This document shows, in pieces, positions 1-8,558 of a stretch of 64,000 bases of DNA. Under the pieces are notes generated by a model. The model was not told the DNA's origin. It made no database searches and saw only the letters and a list, made by a program, of their open reading frames with translations. Position 1 is the stretch's first letter. Every line of letters begins with the position of its first letter. The position numbers and the translations under genes were made by a program. Source of the DNA: Methanosarcina sp. UBA289 (GTDB taxonomy: Archaea > Halobacteriota > Methanosarcinia > Methanosarcinales > Methanosarcinaceae); contig DAKJ01000004.1 in assembly GCA_002496565.1 (NCBI GenBank), positions 133,792 to 197,791 of the forward strand, written 5' to 3'.

Positions 1-1
1 T

Positions 2-133
2 GCTAGTGATGCATCTAAGAAACTTGATATGTGTAAATCAATGATGGAAGACCTCATGTTTAATCATTACCCCGGATTACCCAGGGAAGCAACAAAGATC
101 TTTTACCACGAACCAAAAGACCCCCAGGACTAA
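2..133 (+). CDS. C-terminal end of an unidentified protein (cut by window edge)
   Basis: An open frame runs from the window edge to a TAA at 131-133 and gives the last 43 residues of a protein (ending KDPQD). It is hydrophilic with no motif I recognise. Just downstream, AGACC (118-122) and GGTCT (141-145) can form a short stem followed by a T-rich run, which is consistent with a transcript end and supports the frame being real. The start lies outside the window. Function unknown. Confidence 0.4.
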   Translation, partial: ASDASKKLDMCKSMMEDLMFNHYPGLPREATKIFYHEPKDPQD

Positions 134-331
134 ACCTATCAGGTCTTTTATTTCCTTTTTTATTGTAGAAAGTCCAGCAAGACTATAAGATATCCTCTGT
201 GCTTTCAAAGCCCTGAAAGTGAATTTCACCCAGGATAATCTCTTCATGTTGTTTTTATATGTAACTAGTTTTTGTCAAGTAAGCTAATTTGTCAATGCTG
301 AGATGGAGCAACAAGCAAGGCAGGCTTAAAC

Positions 332-592
332 ATGGCTCACTATCTCTCTAAAGGTTCCACAGGCCGGAGTATTGAAGATCTCTTTAATGTTAGTCCTAAG
401 ATTTTAATTTGCCTAATCGAGGAGGACTATAGGAAAGTGAAGATAAATCCCACACAGAAAATGAGTGTGAAGACTTTAATATGTTTAAAAGAGAAACTGG
501 TAGTGAACCCTCATTACTATTTTATGTATGCTCAGATTTCAAAGAGGCCAGAGGATAGGCCGCTTGTAACTGAAAGGTTATTGAGCACGTAA
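332..592 (+). CDS. Small hypothetical protein, 86 aa
   Basis: ATG frame of 86 codons preceded by a purine-rich AGGCAGG about 10 bases upstream. The protein is basic and mixed alpha/beta in look, with no signal peptide, membrane segment, cysteine pair or HTH that I can recognise. It stands alone between two stretches without genes in the left part of the accessory island. It could be real or a remnant; codon usage looks less decayed than in the AT-rich stretch to its right. Confidence 0.35.
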   Translation: MAHYLSKGSTGRSIEDLFNVSPKILICLIEEDYRKVKINPTQKMSVKTLICLKEKLVVNPHYYFMYAQISKRPEDRPLVTERLLST

Positions 593-859
593 ACAGTAAG
601 CTCATCTGGATTTACGAGAGTTCAAAAAAGGTGCGTCCGTGTTCGTTTTTAACTGTACAACTTCTTAAATTACTAAAATCTGCTGTAAAAATTCTGGTCA
701 CATTTCGCAGCCGCATTATTTTGACAAAAACCACCTTTGGTTTGCGGTTTTGATTAAAATTGATAGTCTCTGACATTACCAAAGTTAAATCTAAATATTT
801 TTTAAATTATCCACAGGTGAAGTTAAGTTTAAAACTTTAATTAAACAAAGAAACTTTAC

Positions 860-1245
860 TTAATTATTCTTCTTAATAATCTTTTGTTCACAACAATAAA
901 CAATAATAGTAAACATAATAGTAATATCATTAGCGCACATACAATAACTAATACATGTTATTAATCAATAACAAGATAATTAATAATATAATATTAATAA
1001 ACAATATCAATAAACATTATACTTAATTAATAATTAATGTTAGTATTAACAGATATAATATAATAACTAATGTTATTGTTATTACTAATACTATATATTC
1101 TATACATATATGTATGCTAATATAACTACTATATATACTCTTACTGTAGTACATACGTGCTGTACTAAGCACATAAATATGCATGTATATAACCAATATC
1201 AATAGATCATATCTAATTCTAAAGGCTTCTAAGGGCATATTTAGA
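860..1245. repeat. Extremely AT-rich, low-complexity tract
   Basis: Roughly 390 bases are made almost entirely of A and T in short iterations such as TTAATAAT, ATAATA and AATTAATAATTAAT. The open frame on the minus strand here (1023-1238) is a by-product of this composition. The stretch 593-859 before it also shows no gene. Such tracts can be easily melted DNA, as at a plasmid or element origin, but no initiator gene (Orc1/Cdc6 or Rep) or clear iterons lie beside it, so it is recorded only as a composition anomaly. Confidence 0.6.
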
Positions 1246-1333
1246 TTAGTCTAATATAAATCTACCTAAGTGCTCCTATTAACTCAATACATAGCCTCTC
1301 TGTAAGCCTCATCCTGCAATATGGGCTATACTG

Positions 1334-1619
1334 AATATCTCGAAATACTCCTCAGGAAATCCAAAGACTCACAGCACAGGTTGAAGGACTTCAATTACTC
1401 TTGGAGGAAAAGGATGATAGAATTCAAGACCTAAGCAAACAGGTAGACTCGATTAATATACAACTCGAAACAAAGGATGACCAGATAAGCCAGCTAAATG
1501 AAATCACACAGAAGCAGCCAGTATACATTCAGAGCTTGATCTAGGAGAACAGCAGGTTGAACATTAAGCTGCTTCTAGAGACGACGGAAAATAAGAGACC
1601 ATGGTGGAAGATCTGGTGA
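1334..1619 (+). pseudogene. Remnant of a coiled-coil protein gene, copy 1
   Basis: One frame reads as a leucine/glutamine-rich coiled coil (LTAQVEGLQLLLEEKDDRIQ...) and ends in PWWKIW then TGA at 1617-1619. It has no start codon and carries one in-frame TAG at 1542-1544, where the second copy at 4035-4228 has CAG (context SLI-Q-ENS). The N-terminal part is missing. A coiled coil ending in a tryptophan-rich tail is seen in plasmid and phage accessory proteins, but I cannot name the family. The stretch 1620-1792 to its right holds nothing recognisable apart from a likely promoter for the next gene. Confidence 0.55.
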
Positions 1620-1792
1620 TGTTTGAAAGGCCTTTAAGATCTCTAATATATGGTATTATCAAATTGAAAAATAATTCAAGTGATTTCCACTCACAAAATC
1701 TTATTAAAGAAAGCTATTAATATTATTTTTCATGATGAATAGTTACGTTTAAAACTTACTTCCGTGATAAAAGTAACAAAGTCGGAGTTTTT

Positions 1793-2926
1793 ATGAACAG
1801 GAATATTAAATCTAGTGTTTTTTTTGAAGAAAATATTTCTAATATAAATAAACTTAAATCATGTGCTTTCTTCTGGGAACAAATATGTGTATACCCATCT
1901 TTTATTGAAGATTTCTCAATGATATCTCCGGAGTCTCAGATATATAGTGACTTAAAATATTTAATAGAGGAAAAGGTAATTAAATTTGCAGTTGAAAGCA
2001 AAAATGAGTTAAAGAGTACATTATTTGATAGCACTTGTTGCCGTATGGATGAGGAGCTGAGAGAATACATGTATAAACATTCAAGTGAATTTATTGTTAA
2101 AACAACAGCTCCACCAAATTTATCTGAAATTATAAAAGATGCTTCTTTGAGAGAGTATGAAGACGATAACTTGAAGAAAATTTTGGATGATTCTTTTTAT
2201 AATTTAATCCGAAATTATATCCTAGATAATCTAGATCCTAGTTTAGAAGCAGGTCTCAATAATTCAAATAAGGATATTCAAAACATCGCATTGAAAACTA
2301 TAAAAGAAGTTGTAGATCTTGAATATTTACAGTGCCAAGAAAGAGGAGAAAAAACGATATATGGGAAATACGATTTTGAGGGGAAAAACGAAGGCCTTAT
2401 TTTAAAAAATTCAGTAAGCTCTTCAATTTTTACTAATGAGTATCTTTATTCATATTATAATTATAAACTTAATAACTTCAGAAGCCATGATGCTAATTTG
2501 TATATTGAAGGACTTAATGCCACTATTCCTCTTATGGATAAAGAAAAAATTGATCATTTTGGTATGGAAGATATTTTAGAAATAAGGAAAATGAAAGAAT
2601 GGAAAAAAGCAATGAATAGATTAGGCGAAATCTGCTCGACGGCAAAAAGTCAGCCAAATACAGAAGAATTTGTAAAAGAAATAAAGGACGAAGTTGTGTC
2701 TGAAGTTTTTTATGTAATTGGTGAAAACAGAAAAAGTAAACCGAACTTGGTTAAAGATTGCACAAAATCTCTATTTTGGACAGGCATATCTTTCATTCCG
2801 GTAGTAGGAGCGGCCTATTCGGCCATTGGAAGTTTAGGAGATGCTGTAGTATCTTATATACGCAACGAACGAAAGCAAAAAGCTCTTCCAGTATTTATAT
2901 ATAATATCCGAAATATAAATAAATAA
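1793..2926 (+). CDS. Unrecognised 377-aa protein
   Basis: ATG start preceded by GGAG (about 8 bases, 'cggagttttt'). The protein is acidic, mostly helical, and AT-rich in codon use like the rest of the island. The N-terminus has a hydrophobic strand (LKSCAFFWEQICVYPSF), recalling proteins that open with a 'leucine-rich strand, aromatic, Pro' motif, but the match is too weak to name. Near the C-terminus (about residues 325-355) a glycine/alanine-rich hydrophobic stretch (GISFIPVVGAAYSAIGSLG) could be a membrane hairpin or amphipathic pore-like element. It faces the convergent HEPN-like gene, and both lie between two decayed copies of the same coiled-coil gene. Function unknown; an accessory or defence role is only inference. 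Confidence 0.75.
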   Translation: MNRNIKSSVFFEENISNINKLKSCAFFWEQICVYPSFIEDFSMISPESQIYSDLKYLIEEKVIKFAVESKNELKSTLFDSTCCRMDEELREYMYKHSSEFIVKTTAPPNLSEIIKDASLREYEDDNLKKILDDSFYNLIRNYILDNLDPSLEAGLNNSNKDIQNIALKTIKEVVDLEYLQCQERGEKTIYGKYDFEGKNEGLILKNSVSSSIFTNEYLYSYYNYKLNNFRSHDANLYIEGLNATIPLMDKEKIDHFGMEDILEIRKMKEWKKAMNRLGEICSTAKSQPNTEEFVKEIKDEVVSEVFYVIGENRKSKPNLVKDCTKSLFWTGISFIPVVGAAYSAIGSLGDAVVSYIRNERKQKALPVFIYNIRNINK

Positions 2927-3076
2927 TCCTTCTGTAAAAATATGTAAAAATATTATTTTTATCAATATATCGTGGATTAGTAACTCGGTGACATTTTGTC
3001 TTATAGTCTTTTTGGATAGAGTCCGCCATTCTGCTAGAATTAATGTAGAATAGACTAATACACCGTTTTATGGTAA

Positions 3077-3895
3077 TCAAAAGATGTCCATTAATTGGTA
3101 CACTTTTTTACAATATGGAATAAAGAGATTAAGATTTACGTAGCATTGTTCTCTGCTTATTTTATTTCCACTTGGATGTCCAGAATCATTGCGAAAATAA
3201 CGTATAGTATTCATTATTCCATCAAGGTTGCTATCAAGATTTTCTCTTATTTGAGGGGTTAGAATTGTCTTATTCTGGCTAATTACTCGATCCAGTGACT
3301 TTTTGAATTCTGTAAATTTTCTCAGGATATTCCTTTGCTGAAATGCATTTTTAAAATCAGCACTGTAATTTCCTCTCTCAATTTTATCAAGTAAATTCAA
3401 AAAAGTATGTTCTGATGCGACTCCAAGCATAACTGCTGATGATAAGTAACAACCGCTATAAAACGATTGCATTGCTTCCGTGAGATAATCTAAAGTTACA
3501 ATGTCAATATTTGGAACTTGCTGTTTGATAACAGCTTCATAGCTTGAAACATCATGGTAAAAATATACCGTAGGATTTTCAAGAATTCTTTTAGCATGCG
3601 CTGAAACTCTAAAATTTGGAAAATTTGGATTCATATCATTTTTACCAAGTGTTATGATTCCTTGTCTGAATAGATCCCAGAAAACCTCGAGAAATATATC
3701 ACAGTCAGCACTTGACATTGGTTTATCATATACATCAGGAATAAAACCAAATTTCTTTTTTGACAAGAAATTTCCAACACTGCGTTCCAATCCTTCATAT
3801 TGTCTTATATCACCTGGTACTCTACCAGCCAATATATCAATTGCAGTATTCCTTATTTCTTCATATGAATAAATTGGATTTTCTGAACTGTCCAT
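3077..3895 (-). CDS. HEPN-like protein with an R-x4-H motif, 272 aa
   Basis: The C-terminal half is all-helical. It contains a helix rich in small residues (about 150-170, SSAVMLGVASEHTFLNLLDKI) and, 65 residues later, RNDSGH with R235 and H240. An R-x4-6-H motif next to a polar residue after a small-residue helix is the signature of HEPN domains, many of which are RNases in toxin-antitoxin and abortive-infection systems (DUF4145 and relatives). The N-terminal 130 residues look like a separate alpha/beta region. The gene is convergent with the 377-aa gene and has no obvious MNT partner next to it. I see the motif directly; nuclease activity is inferred. Confidence 0.6.
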   Translation of the reverse strand: MDSSENPIYSYEEIRNTAIDILAGRVPGDIRQYEGLERSVGNFLSKKKFGFIPDVYDKPMSSADCDIFLEVFWDLFRQGIITLGKNDMNPNFPNFRVSAHAKRILENPTVYFYHDVSSYEAVIKQQVPNIDIVTLDYLTEAMQSFYSGCYLSSAVMLGVASEHTFLNLLDKIERGNYSADFKNAFQQRNILRKFTEFKKSLDRVISQNKTILTPQIRENLDSNLDGIMNTIRYFRNDSGHPSGNKISREQCYVNLNLFIPYCKKVYQLMDIF

Positions 3896-4034
3896 AGATA
3901 ATAGAATGCTAAAAATAATATTAAAACTTTAGTTAATCATGTTTTTACACAAGAAAGACGATGGCACACAGGGCAGCACACCGCCCGAGGATGTATAAAG
4001 TACCCTGAAAATGATGTTCTTGTATCACATAGAA

Positions 4035-4228
4035 GACATGAGAAAGCAGACAGACTTAATGAGTGACCAATTAGGCAAGAAGGATGACCAGATGAGCTAG
4101 CTAAATAAAATCACACAGAAGCGGCAGTACACATTCGGAGCCTTATTCAGGAAAACAGCAAGTTAAATACTAAGCTATTATCCGAAGGGGCAGAAAGTAA
4201 AAAACCATGGGGGAAAATTTGGCAATAA
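4035..4228 (+). pseudogene. Remnant of a coiled-coil protein gene, copy 2
   Basis: This segment matches 1462-1619 along its length in the same orientation, including the block encoding KDDQ and the tail coding PWGKIW. It is disrupted by an in-frame TAG at the codon that is CAG in copy 1 (context DDQMS-stop-LN) and by a frame change after the ITQK block. Together the two copies flank the 377-aa and HEPN-like genes as direct repeats about 2.6 kb apart. Neither copy keeps a start. Confidence 0.55.
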
Positions 4229-4379
4229 GTATTGATCTTTAAGGCAAACTTAAAGCTGTCAGTTTTTTGCCATCCTACACTAGTGTCATGGCAATTTAAT
4301 TATTGGGCGTTAATACCTAAATAATACATCACACGTAGTTCTCTTAATTATAAGAACTTCGAACTAAATTTTCTAGACA

Positions 4380-7157
4380 CTAGTTTTGGTTTTTGAATTC
4401 TTCAATTGCGTTTTCTGTTATTGTTATAATTTTCTCACGTTCAGATTCAAATTTTTCACTTTCAGATTCTTTAAGCTCATATTCCTGTATCATCTTTAAT
4501 ATTCTCTCGAATTTAGCTACCGCCCAAAATATATTGTGATATTTTCTCTGTATATAGATTAAATACTCCATCTGTTGGTGGAGTCTACTAAAATCTACAA
4601 AGTTGTATGTCAAAGACTCAACTGCTAATTTATAAATAGAGTTCGAGACAGCTTGTGTCATTAAATCTAAATACTCCCAAGCATTATTGTCTTCTTTATA
4701 CTCTACTTCGTTATACTTTGAGTACTTATAATCAAAAAAAGAGTCCTCAATTTCAACAAGAGAATGTATAAAGATTCTGTTTAATGAAAATTCATCTCGG
4801 AAATGAATCGACGTTATCCCGAAGTTTTCAAAACAGTTAATTATCATAGTAAAGGGTTTTAACGTATCATCAGATGGTGAGTTTAGTACGTGCTCGAGAA
4901 TAGGGTCAGTGAGTTCTTTTAACAACTCTGGTATTCTGTAATATGCTTTTCCGGAATCTTTAAATTTACTAAATTTAAATAATTTTGTAGTTCTGTATCC
5001 ATCATCTATATCTTTAAGATAAAGGCCTTTTATGTCTTTTCTTTCTTCATCACCAATTATTAATGTCTTTTCTCCGTAAATCATGTCATCAGGGTACACT
5101 GTATAATTAGAGTCCCCCATGTCCTTAAAGTCCGCAGAATCTACAAAATTAGAATAACTACTTTGTAATCCCCTTGCCAAATATCCACTATACTCTTTCT
5201 TTAAAAAAGTTTGTTGTTTATCTGGATCTCTGTCCCAATCAAACATATAGCCAAATTGCAACAGACTTATTGAGTATAGAGATTTAATTATATCTTTCAT
5301 TAAGGGGAAAGTTTGCTCTTTTTTTACAGCTTCTAGCCCAATGTCTCTTATCATCTCACAAATACGCCTTGATTCAGTATCGTCTCGAAGAATTCTTTCA
5401 ACGTGTTCTAGTGATTTAAGGCATTGCCGTGTTACATCTAACAGATTAGTTTTAATTGATTCTCTGGCAATCATAGATATATAAGCGTAAATGTCACTAA
5501 TTTCACGTTTTTCTCGATTTTTTAATGCTTCCAATGCGTTCTTTGTTGTTTCATATGTATGATAATTTAATTTAATGTATTCGTAATATTCAACAAGCTG
5601 ATTTTGTGTATTTCCAGATAGTTTCTGAGAATTATTATCAATTTTGGATGCTAAATTTTCTAAACATTTCACTATTTGTTTAGTTAAGGGTTCAAATTCT
5701 CCTCCTTTTTTCGCAGATTCTTCACCAATAATTTTTAGATTTTCCAGTATGTGAGCAATACTATGTATGAGGTTGTGATAAATTGCTGCTTCTCCAATAT
5801 AATTAAAAGTATCAATAACGACTTTAAACGCAGATTTTGAACCCGCATTAATTGCAGCGATTCCGATATCTTTTAAAATATACGAGAATTCAGACGTTGA
5901 ACGTTCTAAACTTTCTACATGTTTTACTGATTTATCTATTTCTAGCTCGTAACGATTTTTGAAAGTATCTGATCCGATCTTATTAATTTCCAGTGCAAAA
6001 AATGTTGATAAGTTTTGAAACTCTTCATCGTTCACTTTCACAATCGATTTAAAAGCCTCTTTTAGATAATACTCCGATAAAAAAGTAGTATATAATAAAT
6101 TGGTTTGCGTGATTTCTTCTTCAGAATTTTGTATATTGAGAACATTGAATAATGGGATCAAAGCTTTTGTCCTCGGTTTCCCGAGAGAATTGATACGCGA
6201 CGAATGTGACATTTCTATGGGATAAGTACATAATTTTCCAATGCTACAGTATTGTGCCAGTATCATGTAAATGAATTCGCTATCCTTAGTTTTCAAAGCT
6301 AACTTCCAAATCTCATGAATACGCTGAAATACATGCTCTGAAATTCTTTTTTCCTCAAGTGGGTTTTGCCTAAGAACATTAAAAAGGCAGTTTGATACCG
6401 TTCCAAGTCCATCTCTTGCTGTAGTATAGTCGTATCGCTCAATTGAAGCTCGTATAATATCAATTATTGGCAGAACAGGGTCTTTTTTTTCTTTTATTTT
6501 TATAGTAATTCTATTAATTTTAGGTTCTTCTTTGGAAATTTTGCTAGCACGTTTATCTATTTCTTCTGAAGAACCAGATAAACTTTTGATACCAATCTTT
6601 TTAGATAGAGCATCAATTACTGAACTCGGTTTCATCATTTTAAATACATAAAGGATGTAATAGGATAATGAAAAATATGCGATAATTGAAAGTGCGTAAG
6701 CTTTGGTAAAGTGTAATTTTAAGGTTGAATAATTTATATAATGAGTATTCAGCGTTATTAGGTAAACTGGATAAAATATCGATAAACCGTATACTATTAT
6801 AAATCCCCACAATACTGGGTCTTTTTTAAACACATCGACAACTCTTGCTGAGTATTTGGATGCAGAGAACTCTATTACAACAAAGCTTAAACTTATAACT
6901 ATAGCAAGAATAGTGGCATTGCTTTGAGCCAATGTACCTAATATGGATACCACGTTATCTGAATCTAGATCATTAAAAGAGTTAGCATATATTCTGCCTA
7001 ATATGGATAATAATACATTTTGTGACTCTATGTTTATATTAAAAAACAGAACATAAATTAGACAAGATAAAATCAAACTAACTATAATAAATGAAAGCCA
7101 CGGCTTTATTGTTAGTTGAATGTAAGAAATTTTCTTTCTAATACCTTGTATCATCAC
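4380..7157 (-). CDS. Large membrane-anchored protein, 925 aa (DUF2254-like N-terminus)
   Basis: Four hydrophobic segments lie in the first 170 residues (about 18-40, 68-98, 112-132 and 148-170). The loop after segment 2 reads EFSASKYSARVVDVFKKDPVL; a long hydrophobic helix followed by a 'SxRxx..f..D' stretch resembles DUF2254 membrane proteins. Residues 220-925 are soluble, helical and charged, ending in a glutamate-rich coiled coil, probably cytoplasmic. The start was chosen at ATG 7157 because the first membrane segment follows shortly. The gene has low-GC codon use like the rest of the island and stands alone. Its function is unknown; a membrane-linked sensor or effector is only a possibility. 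Confidence 0.75.
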   Translation of the reverse strand: MMIQGIRKKISYIQLTIKPWLSFIIVSLILSCLIYVLFFNINIESQNVLLSILGRIYANSFNDLDSDNVVSILGTLAQSNATILAIVISLSFVVIEFSASKYSARVVDVFKKDPVLWGFIIVYGLSIFYPVYLITLNTHYINYSTLKLHFTKAYALSIIAYFSLSYYILYVFKMMKPSSVIDALSKKIGIKSLSGSSEEIDKRASKISKEEPKINRITIKIKEKKDPVLPIIDIIRASIERYDYTTARDGLGTVSNCLFNVLRQNPLEEKRISEHVFQRIHEIWKLALKTKDSEFIYMILAQYCSIGKLCTYPIEMSHSSRINSLGKPRTKALIPLFNVLNIQNSEEEITQTNLLYTTFLSEYYLKEAFKSIVKVNDEEFQNLSTFFALEINKIGSDTFKNRYELEIDKSVKHVESLERSTSEFSYILKDIGIAAINAGSKSAFKVVIDTFNYIGEAAIYHNLIHSIAHILENLKIIGEESAKKGGEFEPLTKQIVKCLENLASKIDNNSQKLSGNTQNQLVEYYEYIKLNYHTYETTKNALEALKNREKREISDIYAYISMIARESIKTNLLDVTRQCLKSLEHVERILRDDTESRRICEMIRDIGLEAVKKEQTFPLMKDIIKSLYSISLLQFGYMFDWDRDPDKQQTFLKKEYSGYLARGLQSSYSNFVDSADFKDMGDSNYTVYPDDMIYGEKTLIIGDEERKDIKGLYLKDIDDGYRTTKLFKFSKFKDSGKAYYRIPELLKELTDPILEHVLNSPSDDTLKPFTMIINCFENFGITSIHFRDEFSLNRIFIHSLVEIEDSFFDYKYSKYNEVEYKEDNNAWEYLDLMTQAVSNSIYKLAVESLTYNFVDFSRLHQQMEYLIYIQRKYHNIFWAVAKFERILKMIQEYELKESESEKFESEREKIITITENAIEEFKNQN

Positions 7158-7584
7158 ACGATTACTTAAAATGTCAAAAATATATAAACATTATTTTTTG
7201 AGTATGCTTTTCGATTTGTACTTTTTTATTCTGTCTTTGACGTTTCTACTCTCATTTTTCTGACTCTCTTCAAATTATATATTTGTGAACTCAGTTATTC
7301 TGCACCAACACTACCACACCGCCTGCACCACATACAGGTAGGGAAAATTTTTTAACTTCTTAACTTTCTCCATTTTTTATTTATAAATTTTATCCGGCAT
7401 TTACAGGCGCACAAATGCATGTATACTGTATCGGGTTCAGTCTAAGTATTTTTACTGGAGTCACCGTCGTTTGTTTAAACGATAATTTATTTAATTGGGT
7501 TTTGGGATGAGCTCATCCATATATTTATTGAGGTTTTGATCTGGAAGTAAAGGAACAAATTTTCAAAAGCAATTCCATAAAAGT

Positions 7585-8262
7585 ATGATTTTTTACTCAA
7601 GAATAGATCAGTATAGGCGGTCTATGGGTTCAGGAGATATAGTAAACACCATGCTCAATTATGGCTATTCTCTGCTTGAAGCTGAGTTTTTGAGGGCTAT
7701 TAACACTGTAGATCTGGACGCTCATGTAGGGTTTTTGCATGAAATGACACCCAGCAAGAACAGATTGGCTTATGACCTTCAGGAACCTTTCAGGTTCCTT
7801 GTGGATCTGGCAGTCATCAACCTGGTTGAAAGTGGAGCTATGGAAAGTAAGGACTTTATCAGGACTGAGAATTACAATCTCAGACTAAAACCTACAGGAG
7901 CCAGGAAGATTGTTAATGAGTTTTCCAATAAACTGAATAAAAAGGTAAGTTATCAGGGAAAAAAAAGTACATGGAGTTATGTTATCTTTTTAAAGATACA
8001 AGAATTAGCCCATTAGCTCGCAAGCAAAAAGGAAAAACTGGATTTTGTTAAGCCTGAATATGAAATTGAGAGAATTGATTCATATGACGTAAGGCAAAAA
8101 ATCCTCAATATTTCTTATGTTGATTGGAAGAAATTAGGGTTTTCCAAAAGTACTTTACACTACATGAAGCAGAATGCAAAGTCAGATAAGCCGTTTACTC
8201 TTAATTCACATGTTCTGGAAAGAGTGAATAAGTGGGATGCATTGGTTTCAAGTCAAAAATAA
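7585..8262 (+). pseudogene. cas1: Orphan CRISPR integrase Cas1, 5'-truncated, with an in-frame TAG
   Basis: The frame encodes the helical catalytic half of Cas1: MLNYGYSLLEAE (E32), GFLHE (H52) and YDLQEPFR (D64, E67), which are the metal-binding residues of the family. The N-terminal beta domain is missing; upstream codons make sense only in another frame (about 7531-7584, ending GTA TGA). The frame stops at TAG 8014-8016, yet continues in phase for 81 more codons to TAA 8260-8262 with convincing Cas1 C-terminal sequence (KKEKLDFVKPEYEIERID..., LHYMKQNAKSDKPF). At the TAG position relatives usually have tyrosine (ELAHY). No cas2, other cas gene or repeat array is nearby. It is most likely decayed; UAG read as pyrrolysine cannot be excluded for the stop alone, but not for the missing 5' end. 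Confidence 0.8.
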
Positions 8263-8274
8263 AATATTTATAGT

Positions 8275-8329
8275 TTTTTACTGTTAAATGTAAAAATGTG
8301 TATGTTTTTACTGTAAGATGTAGAAATGT
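8275..8329. repeat. Imperfect 24-bp direct repeat downstream of cas1 remnant
   Basis: Two neighbouring units read ttttactgttaaatgtaaaa and ttttactgtaagatgtagaa, each followed by atgt. They are spaced 31 bases apart start to start. The surrounding 8263-8558 is AT-rich and holds no gene. The units are too short and too few to be called a CRISPR array, and there is no spacer-like unique sequence of the right length between them. Confidence 0.45.
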
Positions 8330-8558
8330 AAATTTTATAATAAAATTGTAAAACGGTATTAAGAGGAATTATAAAATGGTTGTAAAATTAAATTTAAATT
8401 TTACACATTTTAGTAAAATTCAGCGATATAGTTTTTAGTAAGTTTATCAAAAGAATTGATTTAACTTCTCAGTTTATTTATTCTTTTTCATCTGTGTATA
8501 AATAACAAATATTAATTTACTTTAGAACATCTGCCTAGAATACGAAGCTGGTCTATAA

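Noticed and set aside
1023..1238. 71-aa minus-strand frame in the AT-rich tract
   Set aside because: Composition artefact: almost only Ile, Leu, Tyr and Ser codons built from A and T.
8263..8558. A CRISPR array next to the cas1 remnant
   Set aside because: Only a two-unit imperfect 24-bp repeat is present and there are no spacer-sized unique segments.
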